From NCBI RefSeq assembly GCF_014224155.1, contig NZ_JAASUI010000001.1, forward strand, positions 1,116,001-1,180,000: a stretch of 64,000 nucleotides of DNA, in the 5' to 3' direction. The position numbers and the translations under genes were made by a program. Source of the DNA: Listeria cossartiae subsp. cossartiae (GTDB lineage Bacteria; Bacillota; Bacilli; Lactobacillales; Listeriaceae). The notes below the pieces were generated by a model. It saw only the letters and a list, made by a program, of their open reading frames with translations, did no database searches and had not been told where the DNA came from. Positions 54,046 to 62,025 of the stretch are shown piece by piece. The stretch's first letter is position 1. Each line of letters opens with the position of its first letter.

Positions 54046-54104
54046 GCTTATACACCTCCATTTTTTCTTTACCACTACCAAAAAAATTGGCAATCGATAA
54101 ATAT

Positions 54105-54130
54105 TTTCCCTAAAGAGCACGGATTTAAAC
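54105..54130 (-). promoter_or_regulatory. Sigma-B promoter of opuC
   Basis: On the minus strand GTTT (54130-54127) and GGGAAA (54110-54105) are 16 bp apart, matching the sigma-B consensus. The operon is known to be sigma-B dependent. The rest of 54131-54298 holds no gene. Confidence 0.8.
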
Positions 54131-54298
54131 TTTTTAAATACAAAAAAACAGCTTAAAGACAGTGTTACATTCAAACGGAAGTTCCTAGACAAGATGATTC
54201 GTACTTGTGGCACGTGTGACATCGATGCTAAACTTTAATCGTGAAAATGAGCATTGTAATAAGCTGCAATATAGTATTTATTTAATTATAACACACTT

Positions 54299-54331
54299 AA
54301 AAAGGCCCAAAAGCAAATGCTCTCGGACCTT
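54299..54331 (-). terminator. Terminator after thiT
   Basis: AAGGTCCGAGAGC pairs with GCTTTTGGGCCTT (three wobble pairs, 4-nt loop), followed by TTT on the minus strand. Confidence 0.75.
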
Positions 54332-54335
54332 GTGG

Positions 54336-54896
54336 TTATTTTGGTAAGAATAATTTGGGTGAAGTTTTTAGTAATATCGAGATGACGATACCGGCAACAA
54401 GTACTGTAGCAAGGCAACTAGCCCCGTTCATCACTATCGAAAACAGCTGCGCGCCCCATCCTTTGAAAGCATAGGCGCCCCAGAACAACACGCCAGCAAC
54501 ATAATGCCAAAAATATTTAGCGATGCCACCAATAATCATGGTCCCCCACGCCCATTGGATTGCCTTTTTAAGTTGATTAGCAGCTAAATTGCTTCGTACT
54601 TGCTTACTGAATACGCCACTAAACGCAATAAAACTGAATGCTAAAATGTACTCAATAATCGCTTGCGACGGCATTAAAATATAGGCTTTCCCAGTGAGGA
54701 AATGTAGCAATCCCCATAACAATCCGGCGAATCCAGCCGCCCAAAAGCCGCGACGAATCGCAATTACATACATTGGAATCATGCCTAGTGAAATCGAGAA
54801 ACTAGAACCAATGTCCAGCGGGATAAAACTTAGTACCATCGCCACTGCAGCAAAGATAGCACACTCAAGTAAAATGATTAATCGTTTGTTTTGCAT
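54336..54896 (-). CDS. thiT: Thiamin transporter ThiT (ECF S component)
   Basis: A 186-residue, about six-segment membrane protein of the ThiT/YuaJ family. It is the thiamin-binding S component that uses shared ECF ATPase/EcfT subunits encoded elsewhere. Conserved features include MVLSFIPLDIGSSFSISLGM and the loop with RRGFWAAGFAGLLWG. A TPP riboswitch in its leader confirms a thiamin role. The ATG at 54896 is preceded by AAGAGGGGAG. Confidence 0.94.
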   Translation of the reverse strand: MQNKRLIILLECAIFAAVAMVLSFIPLDIGSSFSISLGMIPMYVIAIRRGFWAAGFAGLLWGLLHFLTGKAYILMPSQAIIEYILAFSFIAFSGVFSKQVRSNLAANQLKKAIQWAWGTMIIGGIAKYFWHYVAGVLFWGAYAFKGWGAQLFSIVMNGASCLATVLVAGIVISILLKTSPKLFLPK

Positions 54897-54975
54897 AAAA
54901 AATAAACTCCCCTCTTCTTTTTGGTCAAAAACGTACCCCAGAAGAAAGCAGTTTCTATGGTTAGAAATGCAATCG

Positions 54976-55069
54976 CCACAATCCCTACGCTCGTATTAAC
55001 GAACAGGTTCAAAGGGTCAGAATCCAAAAACACGCGGACTCAATCTCAGCTAAGAAGCCCCCCCTGTGG
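54976..55069 (-). promoter_or_regulatory. TPP (THI-box) riboswitch of thiT
   Basis: The minus strand shows the diagnostic elements: P1 arms CCACA (55069-55065) and TGTGG (54980-54976), the GGGGGGC/CTGAGA segment, ACCCTTTGAACCTG and the TTAATACGAGCGTAGGGA block. The expression platform between 54975 and 54897 contains short hairpins near the ribosome-binding site and no clear T-run terminator, suggesting translational control. Confidence 0.93.
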
Positions 55070-55099
55070 TAACGTCTATGAAATTATCGTACAACAATC

Positions 55100-55127
55100 A
55101 TTATAGCATGCACTTCTTTTTTGTAAA
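55100..55127 (-). promoter_or_regulatory. Promoter of the thiT riboswitch transcript
   Basis: On the minus strand TTTACA (55127-55122) and TATAAT (55105-55100) are 16 bp apart, with TGC before the -10. The predicted start lies about 20 nt before the riboswitch. Confidence 0.7.
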
Positions 55128-55143
55128 GAATTTTTTCTTTTCT

Positions 55144-55527
55144 TTAGTCAATTGCAGAAAATTTCACAGTATTTTGTGCTTTTTTCGGAAGTTTATCAAA
55201 AATAAGTTGATAACTATTTTTAATTAAAGCGAATTCTGTTTCAGCTTCTACATCGTATTTTTCATTAATAACGAGCGTAATCCAATGCTTTTTATTTAAA
55301 TGATAGCCTGGTTTTATGCTCAAATATTCATCACGCAACAAATCAATTCTTTCAGGCTGACACTTAACACTGACATATAAATCCCCGTGGTATAGATGTA
55401 TTAGCGCAAATATTTTACCGCCAACCGTTAAGGCATGCGTTGTCTTATCAAATGGAAAAGTTTCTTTAGCAGCTTGTAAAGTAAGACAAAGCGCGACTTT
55501 TTCTTGTAAAGTTTGTTCGTAATTCAT
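55144..55527 (-). CDS. MmcQ/YjbR family protein
   Basis: A 127-residue protein with the CyaY-like MmcQ/YjbR fold. Diagnostic features are ETFPFDKTTHALTVGGKIFALI near the N-terminus and the second half SIKPGYHLNKKHWITLVI. The family has no settled biochemical role, although DNA binding has been suggested. The ATG follows AAGGGGGAGAG. It is just upstream of the thiT promoter in the same direction. Confidence 0.85.
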   Translation of the reverse strand: MNYEQTLQEKVALCLTLQAAKETFPFDKTTHALTVGGKIFALIHLYHGDLYVSVKCQPERIDLLRDEYLSIKPGYHLNKKHWITLVINEKYDVEAETEFALIKNSYQLIFDKLPKKAQNTVKFSAID

Positions 55528-55666
55528 CCGGCTCTCCCCCTTATTTTCATATTATAACATTTATTTATGTGTGTATGCTTTCTTTGCTACACTAACCATG
55601 TTAAAATAAAAGTAATTGTGCTTTTTCTGATTTCAAGAAGAAGTAACTTAGTATTGGAGGAAGAAA

Positions 55667-57268
55667 ATGTTAACTGTAAATAATGTTGGCTTACGCTACG
55701 GCGATAAAAAGCTATTTGAAGATGTTTCGATTAAATTTTTGCCAGGTAACTGTTACGGTCTTATTGGCGCAAACGGTGCTGGTAAATCAACGTTCCTAAA
55801 AGTGCTTTCTGGCGAGCTTGATTCACAAAGTGGTAATGTGCATATTGGTTCAGGTGAGCGTCTAGCTGTCCTTCGCCAAGATCATTTCCAGTATGATGAT
55901 GAGCTTGTTCTTAACACTGTCATTATGGGACATGAACGTCTATACAAAATTATGGACGAAAAAAATGCCATTTACATGAAAGAAGATTTCAGTGATGCAG
56001 ATGGTATCCGTGCTGCGGAACTAGAAGGCGAATTTGCTGAATTAAACGGTTGGGAAGCGGAATCTGACGCTGCTGTTTTACTAAACGGCTTAGGTATCCC
56101 TACTGACCTACACGGAAAACTAATGAAAGATTTAACTGGTGGAGAAAAAGTGAAAGTGCTTCTTGCGCAAGCTTTATTCGGTAAACCAGATATCTTACTT
56201 CTGGATGAGCCTACCAATCACCTGGACATCCGTGCGATTCATTGGTTAGAAGAATTTTTAATTAACTTTGACAATACTGTTATCGTTGTATCCCATGACC
56301 GTCACTTCTTAAATAAAGTATGTACGCACATTGCGGATCTTGATTTCAGCAAAATTAAATTATATGTCGGAAACTACGATTTTTGGTATGAATCAAGTCA
56401 ATTAGCTCAAACAATGATGGGCGATCGTAATAAGAAAAAAGAAGAAAAAATGAAAGAATTACAAGAGTTTATTGCCCGGTTTAGTGCCAATGCATCTAAA
56501 TCCAAACAAGCGACAAGCCGTAAAAAAATGCTTGAAAAAATTACGTTGGAAGATATTCAACCTTCTAGTCGTCGTTACCCTTTCATTCAGTTCAAACCGG
56601 ACCGTGAAGTTGGGAATGACCTACTAACAGTGACAAACTTGTCTAAAACAATTGATGGCGTGAAGATTCTTGATAATCTTTCCTTCTCGATTAATCGTAA
56701 TGACAAAGTGGCTTTAGTTGGCGATGATGAAGTTGCAAAAACGGTTCTTTTCCAAATCCTTGCTGGTGAAATGGAGCCTGACGAAGGTAGCTATAAATGG
56801 GGTATTACAACAAGCCAAAGCTACTTCCCGAAAGATAACTCCGAATTCTTCGAGGAAAACGATATGAGCCTTGTAGAGTGGTTGCGTCAATTCTCTCCAG
56901 AAGATGACAGTGAAGCATTCTTACGTGGATTCCTTGGTCGTATGCTATTCAGCGGCGACGAAGTACTGAAAAAAGTACGCGTCTTATCTGGTGGAGAAAA
57001 AGTTCGTTGTATGTTATCCAAAATGATGCTTTCGGGTTCTAACGTTCTATTACTAGACGAACCTACTAACCACTTGGACTTAGAATCAATTACAGCGTTA
57101 AATAATGGCTTGGAAGGTTTTAAAGGCGCAATGATCTTTGCTTCCCATGACCATCAGCTACTACAAACAATCGCAACTCGTATTGTTAACTTATCAAAAG
57201 ACCAATTTTACAATAAAGAAATTTCTTATGATGAGTATTTAAAAGAAGTTATGAATGTTACGGAATAA
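55667..57268 (+). CDS. ABC-F family ATPase (YkpA/YbiT-like)
   Basis: A 533-residue soluble double ABC ATPase. The first domain has Walker A GANGAGKST, signature LTGGEKV and Walker B LLLDEPTNHLD. A charged linker (about residues 230-310) is the ribosome-contacting P-site tRNA motif in this family. The second domain keeps LSGGEKV and LLLDEPTNHLD, but its Walker A reads GDDEVAKT, without the usual Gly-Lys pair. ABC-F proteins act on the ribosome; this subgroup is not a known antibiotic-resistance type. GGAGGAAG precedes the ATG. Confidence 0.92.
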   Translation: MLTVNNVGLRYGDKKLFEDVSIKFLPGNCYGLIGANGAGKSTFLKVLSGELDSQSGNVHIGSGERLAVLRQDHFQYDDELVLNTVIMGHERLYKIMDEKNAIYMKEDFSDADGIRAAELEGEFAELNGWEAESDAAVLLNGLGIPTDLHGKLMKDLTGGEKVKVLLAQALFGKPDILLLDEPTNHLDIRAIHWLEEFLINFDNTVIVVSHDRHFLNKVCTHIADLDFSKIKLYVGNYDFWYESSQLAQTMMGDRNKKKEEKMKELQEFIARFSANASKSKQATSRKKMLEKITLEDIQPSSRRYPFIQFKPDREVGNDLLTVTNLSKTIDGVKILDNLSFSINRNDKVALVGDDEVAKTVLFQILAGEMEPDEGSYKWGITTSQSYFPKDNSEFFEENDMSLVEWLRQFSPEDDSEAFLRGFLGRMLFSGDEVLKKVRVLSGGEKVRCMLSKMMLSGSNVLLLDEPTNHLDLESITALNNGLEGFKGAMIFASHDHQLLQTIATRIVNLSKDQFYNKEISYDEYLKEVMNVTE

Positions 57269-57278
57269 GAGTAAAAAA

Positions 57279-57311
57279 AAACAATATCCCCTATTCGGGA
57301 TATTGTTTTTT
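57279..57311. terminator. Bidirectional terminator after the ABC-F gene
   Basis: ACAATATCCC/GGGATATTGT with a 6-nt loop, A-rich before and T-rich after. Confidence 0.9.
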
Positions 57312-57960
57312 ATTTTAATTCAATTTTGCCTGTTTCTGTTGTAATTGGCGTGGTGGAATCTTTTAAATAGCTTAGGAAACTATAAGAAACCCACGTAATA
57401 TCAGAAACCTTGTCTAATTTGTCCACTGGGAAAACAATTTTTCCTTTGGCTGTTTCGCCGGGCTTGATTTCGGTTGTGTCGAAATTAGATAACATAGCAT
57501 CTCCACCATTTAAATCGAGATCATTTGCTTCTAATTGTCCTTGATTTGGATACGTTTCAAGTATTTTAGATGCGTTGTTGGTGATTTCTAAAGCGATTGT
57601 AATGCTACCTTCAACTGACTTACTTTCTAATGTTGAGTAAGTTTCTTTCTTTTCGACCGTTATCGTGCTGATTTTTTTCTTAATATTATCTGCGGAATCT
57701 TCATAGTTTACTTGATATGTCTTTGTTTCTTCTGGGGTAGTTTGACTTGTTCCTTTAGAAGAATAGTTAAACACATCGTTTTGCACTTGTTGATAATGTG
57801 AAAAACTAACAATGATACCAATAATTGAGCCAATCATTAATAATGTCCCTGCGCTTGTTAAAATAGCACCGATTTTCCGTTTCGCTGGGAAAAATAAAAT
57901 AACGATACCTGCGATAAAAATTAAGAAAGCACATATTCCGGCAATAATCCAAATTTCCAT
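57310..57960 (-). CDS. Membrane protein with extracytoplasmic beta domain, function unknown
   Basis: A 216-residue protein with two N-terminal membrane segments (about residues 3-25 and 30-53) and an external domain of about 150 residues. The domain, with SITIALEITNNASKILETYP and EIKPGETAKGKIVFPV, resembles the DUF4352/DUF5067-type immunoglobulin-like fold. No function is known. The ATG follows AAAAAGGAGC, and an extended -10 (TGTTATAGT, 57995-58003 on the minus strand) lies upstream. Confidence 0.75.
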   Translation of the reverse strand: MEIWIIAGICAFLIFIAGIVILFFPAKRKIGAILTSAGTLLMIGSIIGIIVSFSHYQQVQNDVFNYSSKGTSQTTPEETKTYQVNYEDSADNIKKKISTITVEKKETYSTLESKSVEGSITIALEITNNASKILETYPNQGQLEANDLDLNGGDAMLSNFDTTEIKPGETAKGKIVFPVDKLDKVSDITWVSYSFLSYLKDSTTPITTETGKIELK

Positions 57961-57994
57961 CTTATTTGCTCCTTTTTATGCGAATTTCTCCCTC

Positions 57995-58003
57995 ACTATA
58001 ACA
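57995..58003 (-). promoter_or_regulatory. Extended -10 promoter of the DUF4352-like gene
   Basis: On the minus strand TGTTATAGT lies about 35 bp before the ATG. Confidence 0.45.
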
Positions 58004-58013
58004 TATTTCTCCT

Positions 58014-59354
58014 TTAGTTCAAAGCAGTTAAGTCACTTGCTGGGGATGGATAAGCGAAAATAACTGATTGTAAATCCGCTAAAGTTAAATTTGCTTTTAT
58101 TAGAAGCGCGATATAATTAATCATATAATCGGCCTCCTCACTAAGGAAATGGGCACCTTTTATTTGGCCGGTTTTTCGATCTTCAATTATTTTTGCGAGC
58201 GCTATTTGCTCATTGGTTCGTTTGTAAGTGTACCAATTGGTTGTGTCATGATTTTTGATTTGGTATTTGTCTGGATTTGCTTTAGCTTCTTCTGCGCTAA
58301 TACCAATGCTGGAAAGTTTTGGACTTGTAAAAACGACACTTGGTATTGCTGGATAGTTGATTTTTTCATCGTCACCTAAAATAATCTTGGCAACGAATGC
58401 GGCTTCCATACTGACCACTGGTGTTAGTGGCGCACCTTTTGTTGCAGCAACGTCTCCACATGCATAAATGTGCGAATGATTAGGTGTTTGCAGTTTTTCA
58501 TTGACGACGATGCCTTTTTTCGTATAATCGATATTGGCTTTTTCTAATGATAGGTGATCAATATTTGGCTTTCTACCGGTTGCGCCGATAATGAAGTCGG
58601 TATTTAATGAAAAACCATTTTCACCTTGGATTTGCAGCTTTTCGCCCTTTTTAGTGATTTTAGTAATATCTGTGTCAAAATGGAAATGAATGCCCTCTTC
58701 TTTCATATTAGCGACTAAAGCGGCCACAAAATCGGGGTCGAATTTTTTTAAGGGTTCGCTATTGTGGTGAATAATATGGACTTCGCTTCCGGCAGCTTGT
58801 GCTATAGAGGCAAATTCAAAAGAAATATAGCCGCCACCGATGAAAACGATAGAATCTGGAAGTTCTTGAAGGGATAAGAAATCATCACTGGTCTGGATAA
58901 ATGATTGCCCTTCTACTTGGAGTGTGCTTGGTGTTGCACCGGTTGCGATAACTATTTTGGCTGCTTGTAGTAAATCATCGGCTACTTGTATAGTCGTAGC
59001 ATCTTGAAAGCTGGCTGGGCCAAAGAATGTTTCGATGCCAGCTTCCCTAAAACTTTCTAATCGACTCTCAGGAACGTCCTCCACGAAAGTTTCTTTAAAG
59101 GCCATTAAATCGGTCCAGCTAATTGTTGCGGCTTGTTTAATACCTTTACCACGTAATCTGGTAGAAAGTTTTCTTGCTTCGGCTGCTCCGACAAGTACTT
59201 TTTTAGGGTCACATCCTCTGAGCACGCAAGTTCCACCCCAACTCCGCTCTTCGATGATTGCCACTTTTAAACCGGCTGCCTGCGCTTCAAAAGCAACGGT
59301 TGTTCCGCTTGCGCCACTTCCGATGACTACTAGATCATATGTAAATTTTGCCAT
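58014..59354 (-). CDS. FAD-dependent disulfide reductase (glutathione reductase-like)
   Basis: A 446-residue class I flavoprotein disulfide reductase. It has the FAD motif VIGSGASGTT, the redox-active pair GGTCVLRGCDPKK (CX4C), the NAD(P) motif GGGYISFEFA, and the second FAD motif IYACGDVA. The usual C-terminal HPTxxE is replaced by YPSPASD, so the acid-base His is not conserved. It is named glutathione reductase in Listeria annotations; the true disulfide substrate is uncertain. The ATG at 59354 follows AGGAGTG, and a sigma-B promoter precedes it. Confidence 0.88.
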   Translation of the reverse strand: MAKFTYDLVVIGSGASGTTVAFEAQAAGLKVAIIEERSWGGTCVLRGCDPKKVLVGAAEARKLSTRLRGKGIKQAATISWTDLMAFKETFVEDVPESRLESFREAGIETFFGPASFQDATTIQVADDLLQAAKIVIATGATPSTLQVEGQSFIQTSDDFLSLQELPDSIVFIGGGYISFEFASIAQAAGSEVHIIHHNSEPLKKFDPDFVAALVANMKEEGIHFHFDTDITKITKKGEKLQIQGENGFSLNTDFIIGATGRKPNIDHLSLEKANIDYTKKGIVVNEKLQTPNHSHIYACGDVAATKGAPLTPVVSMEAAFVAKIILGDDEKINYPAIPSVVFTSPKLSSIGISAEEAKANPDKYQIKNHDTTNWYTYKRTNEQIALAKIIEDRKTGQIKGAHFLSEEADYMINYIALLIKANLTLADLQSVIFAYPSPASDLTALN

Positions 59355-59378
59355 GTAAATCACTCCTTCCTAGCATGT

Positions 59379-59404
59379 TTTCCCGTCTGCATTGACTTTT
59401 AAAC
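59379..59404 (-). promoter_or_regulatory. Sigma-B promoter of the disulfide reductase gene
   Basis: On the minus strand GTTT (59404-59401) and GGGAAA (59384-59379) are 16 bp apart, the same layout as the opuC promoter. Confidence 0.75.
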
Positions 59405-59438
59405 GAAAAAAACTGCCACACACGAATGTGTAGCAGTT
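59405..59438 (-). terminator. Terminator after rnjB
   Basis: ACTGCTACACA and TGTGTGGCAGT pair with one mismatch and are followed on the minus strand by T7. It abuts the sigma-B promoter of the next gene. Confidence 0.85.
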
Positions 59439-59442
59439 GATA

Positions 59443-61110
59443 CTAGACTTCCATAATAATCGGTAAAATCATTGGACGACGTTTTGTTTGTTCGAATAAG
59501 TAGCGATTTAATTGATCGCGAATATCTTGTTTTAATTTCGCCCATTCAAAGCCAGTTTCTTGTAGGTTTTTTTCGACAATTTTTGTAACCACTTTGGAGG
59601 ATTCTTCAATTAAATGCTCAGATTCGCGAACATAGATAAAGCCACGTGAAATGATTTCTGGACCAGAAGTGATTGTTTTTGATTTACGATTAAGCGTCAC
59701 TACAACGATGAAAATACCGTCTTCAGAGAGTAGCTTACGGTCACGAAGTACGATGTTTCCAACGTCACCAACACCTAAGCCATCAATTAATGTATTTCCA
59801 GAGTATACGCGGTTGCCGGCAGTCATTTTATCATTTTTGAATTCTAAAATTTCGCCTTTACCAACGATGAATACTTCTGATTTGGCCATACCAACTTCAT
59901 GTGCTAATTTAGCGTGACTGATTAGCATACGATATTCGCCGTGAACAGGTACGAAATATCTTGGTTTTAATAAGTTAATCATTAGTTTTAAATCTTCTTG
60001 GCTCGCATGGCCAGAGATGAACAGATTATTACTCATGGTTAACACTTTGGCACCAGCTTTATAGAGCATGTCCATTGTTTTCGCCATCATTGTTTCCAGT
60101 GACGGGGATGGAGTTGTTGTAATATAAACTGTATCGCCTGGTTTGATGTTAAGTTGTGGATGATTTCCTTTTGTCATTAATTGTAATGACTGGATTGGTT
60201 CGCCCAGATTACCTGTTTCGATAATTGTAATTTCGTCATCGTTATATTTTTTTAGTTCTTTTAATGGCACGATTAAGTCTTCTTCAATCACGATTTTGCC
60301 TAAGCTACCAGCGATTTCAAAGACGCGCTCTAGTTCTTTACCAACAATCGCGACTTTACGTTTCGTTGCGACAGATGCATCGAGCACTTGTTGTAAACGG
60401 ATTAAATTGGATGCGACACAAGCGACGATAATTCGACCGTCTGCCATTCGGAAAGCATGTCTAATTTCTTCCTCAATTAAGCTATCGCTAGAAGTTGTTC
60501 CAGGGTGCTCTGCTTCTGAACTGTCAGAAAGTAATGCTAGTACCCCTCTTTCGCCAAATTCTGCAATATGGCTTAAATCAGAAGCGTAGCCGTCTTTGGC
60601 TGATTGATCAAATTTGAAATCACCTGTATAAACGATAGATCCTTCACTTGTTTCAAGCACAATCCCAACTGAATCTGGAATCGTATGCGTTGTCCGGAAA
60701 AAGGAAACATCGATTTTAGCAAATGATAAGGTTGTTTCTTCGTTAACAATATGGAAATTTTTGAAGCGTAGTTTACGATGTTCTTTCAGTGCGGATTTTG
60801 CAAGCGCGATCGTTAATTCTGTCCCGTAAACTGGCGCTTTGATTTTTTGAAGTAAGTACGGCAATGCACCGATTGCGTCTTCATGACCATGCGTTAACAG
60901 AATAGCTTTCACGCGGTCTTTATTTTCTTCTAAATATTTAAAATCAGGGATAACAATGTCAATTCCTAGTAATTCATTTTCAGGGAACATTAAGCCTGCA
61001 TCTAAAATAAAGATATCTTCGTCTATTTCTACTACATATAAATTTTTGCCACTTTCATCGACGCCGCCGAGTGGAATGATTTTTATGTTTTTCGCTTTTT
61101 TGATTGTCAA
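59443..61110 (-). CDS. rnjB: Ribonuclease J2
   Basis: A 555-residue metallo-beta-lactamase/beta-CASP ribonuclease. The metal motif reads THGHEDAIGALPYLL, with Ala where RNase J1 has the last His of HxHxDH; this degenerate site is typical of J2, the less active partner in the J1/J2 complex. The beta-CASP segments and the C-terminal domain are present. The TTG at 61110 follows AAAGGAGG by 8 nt. The order asd-dapG-dapA-rnjB is shared with Bacillus. Confidence 0.93.
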   Translation of the reverse strand: MTIKKAKNIKIIPLGGVDESGKNLYVVEIDEDIFILDAGLMFPENELLGIDIVIPDFKYLEENKDRVKAILLTHGHEDAIGALPYLLQKIKAPVYGTELTIALAKSALKEHRKLRFKNFHIVNEETTLSFAKIDVSFFRTTHTIPDSVGIVLETSEGSIVYTGDFKFDQSAKDGYASDLSHIAEFGERGVLALLSDSSEAEHPGTTSSDSLIEEEIRHAFRMADGRIIVACVASNLIRLQQVLDASVATKRKVAIVGKELERVFEIAGSLGKIVIEEDLIVPLKELKKYNDDEITIIETGNLGEPIQSLQLMTKGNHPQLNIKPGDTVYITTTPSPSLETMMAKTMDMLYKAGAKVLTMSNNLFISGHASQEDLKLMINLLKPRYFVPVHGEYRMLISHAKLAHEVGMAKSEVFIVGKGEILEFKNDKMTAGNRVYSGNTLIDGLGVGDVGNIVLRDRKLLSEDGIFIVVVTLNRKSKTITSGPEIISRGFIYVRESEHLIEESSKVVTKIVEKNLQETGFEWAKLKQDIRDQLNRYLFEQTKRRPMILPIIMEV

Positions 61111-61129
61111 AGCGTAGACCTCCTTTGAA

Positions 61130-62011
61130 CTATTTAGAAAATCCTTCTAATATAGCTTGTAATTTCGTTCCTTGTTCAGCATTCAAATCTACAAGTGGTA
61201 GTCTTACAGGCCCAACGCTAATACCTTGTTGATTAAGTAAGTATTTTGTTGGTGCTGGATTTGGTACAGAGAACAGACCATTCATGAGCGGTAGTAATTC
61301 ACGGTGGATGTTGGCTGCTTTTTGCACGTCGCCTCGTTCAAATGCTTGAATCATTTCTTGCATTTCGTTCCCTACCACATGGCTAGCAACAGAAATAACC
61401 CCGTCTCCACCAACAGCTAGAATTGGTAAAGTTAAACTGTCATCACCACTATATACTTGGAAATCATCCGAAGTTTCAGCAATGATTTTGCTAATATTAT
61501 CCAAATTACCACTAGATTCTTTTACACCAACAATGTTAGGTAATTTTGCTAAACGGATAATTGTTTCTGGTTCGATATTAACGACGCTGCGACCAGGAAT
61601 GTTATAAATAACGACTGGCAAATCTGAAGCTTCCGCAACTGCGGCAAAATGTGCATACAAACCGTCTTGATTTGGTTTATTGTAATATGGCGCAACGATT
61701 AAAACAGCATCAATACCACCAAGTTCAGCGACTTCTTTTGTAAAAGCGATGGTTTCGGCTGTATTATTGGAGCCAGTTCCAGCGATTAATTTTGCGCGTC
61801 CATCATTTGTTTCAATTACTTGGCGGAATAATTTTATTTTTTCATCATGGGATAACGTTGGTGATTCGCCTGTCGTACCAGCGATTACTAAACCGTCTGA
61901 GCCATTTTCGATTAAGTGATTCACGAGATGATGAATTCTTTTTTTGCATACTTTATCTTTTTCTGGGTGAATTGGTGTCACCATTGCTGTAATTACTTTC
62001 CCTAAATCCAT
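61130..62011 (-). CDS. dapA: 4-hydroxy-tetrahydrodipicolinate synthase
   Basis: A 293-residue TIM-barrel aldolase condensing aspartate semialdehyde and pyruvate, the first step towards diaminopimelate and lysine. The Tyr of VVIYNIPGRS and the Schiff-base Lys of VGVKESSG are present, as is GTTGESPTL near the N-terminus. It lies 14 nt after the aspartokinase gene and 19 nt before rnjB, forming part of the asd-dapG-dapA-rnjB operon. Confidence 0.97.
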   Translation of the reverse strand: MDLGKVITAMVTPIHPEKDKVCKKRIHHLVNHLIENGSDGLVIAGTTGESPTLSHDEKIKLFRQVIETNDGRAKLIAGTGSNNTAETIAFTKEVAELGGIDAVLIVAPYYNKPNQDGLYAHFAAVAEASDLPVVIYNIPGRSVVNIEPETIIRLAKLPNIVGVKESSGNLDNISKIIAETSDDFQVYSGDDSLTLPILAVGGDGVISVASHVVGNEMQEMIQAFERGDVQKAANIHRELLPLMNGLFSVPNPAPTKYLLNQQGISVGPVRLPLVDLNAEQGTKLQAILEGFSK

Positions 62012-62025
62012 CTTTCATTTCCTCC

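Noticed and set aside
54046-54222. 59-residue N-terminal extension of OpuCA
   Set aside because: The extension begins upstream of the sigma-B promoter, so the main transcript would not contain it; GTG 54045 has a proper ribosome-binding site.
54921-55106. 61-codon plus-strand open frame upstream of thiT
   Set aside because: It is the complement of the TPP riboswitch, whose conserved elements explain the sequence.
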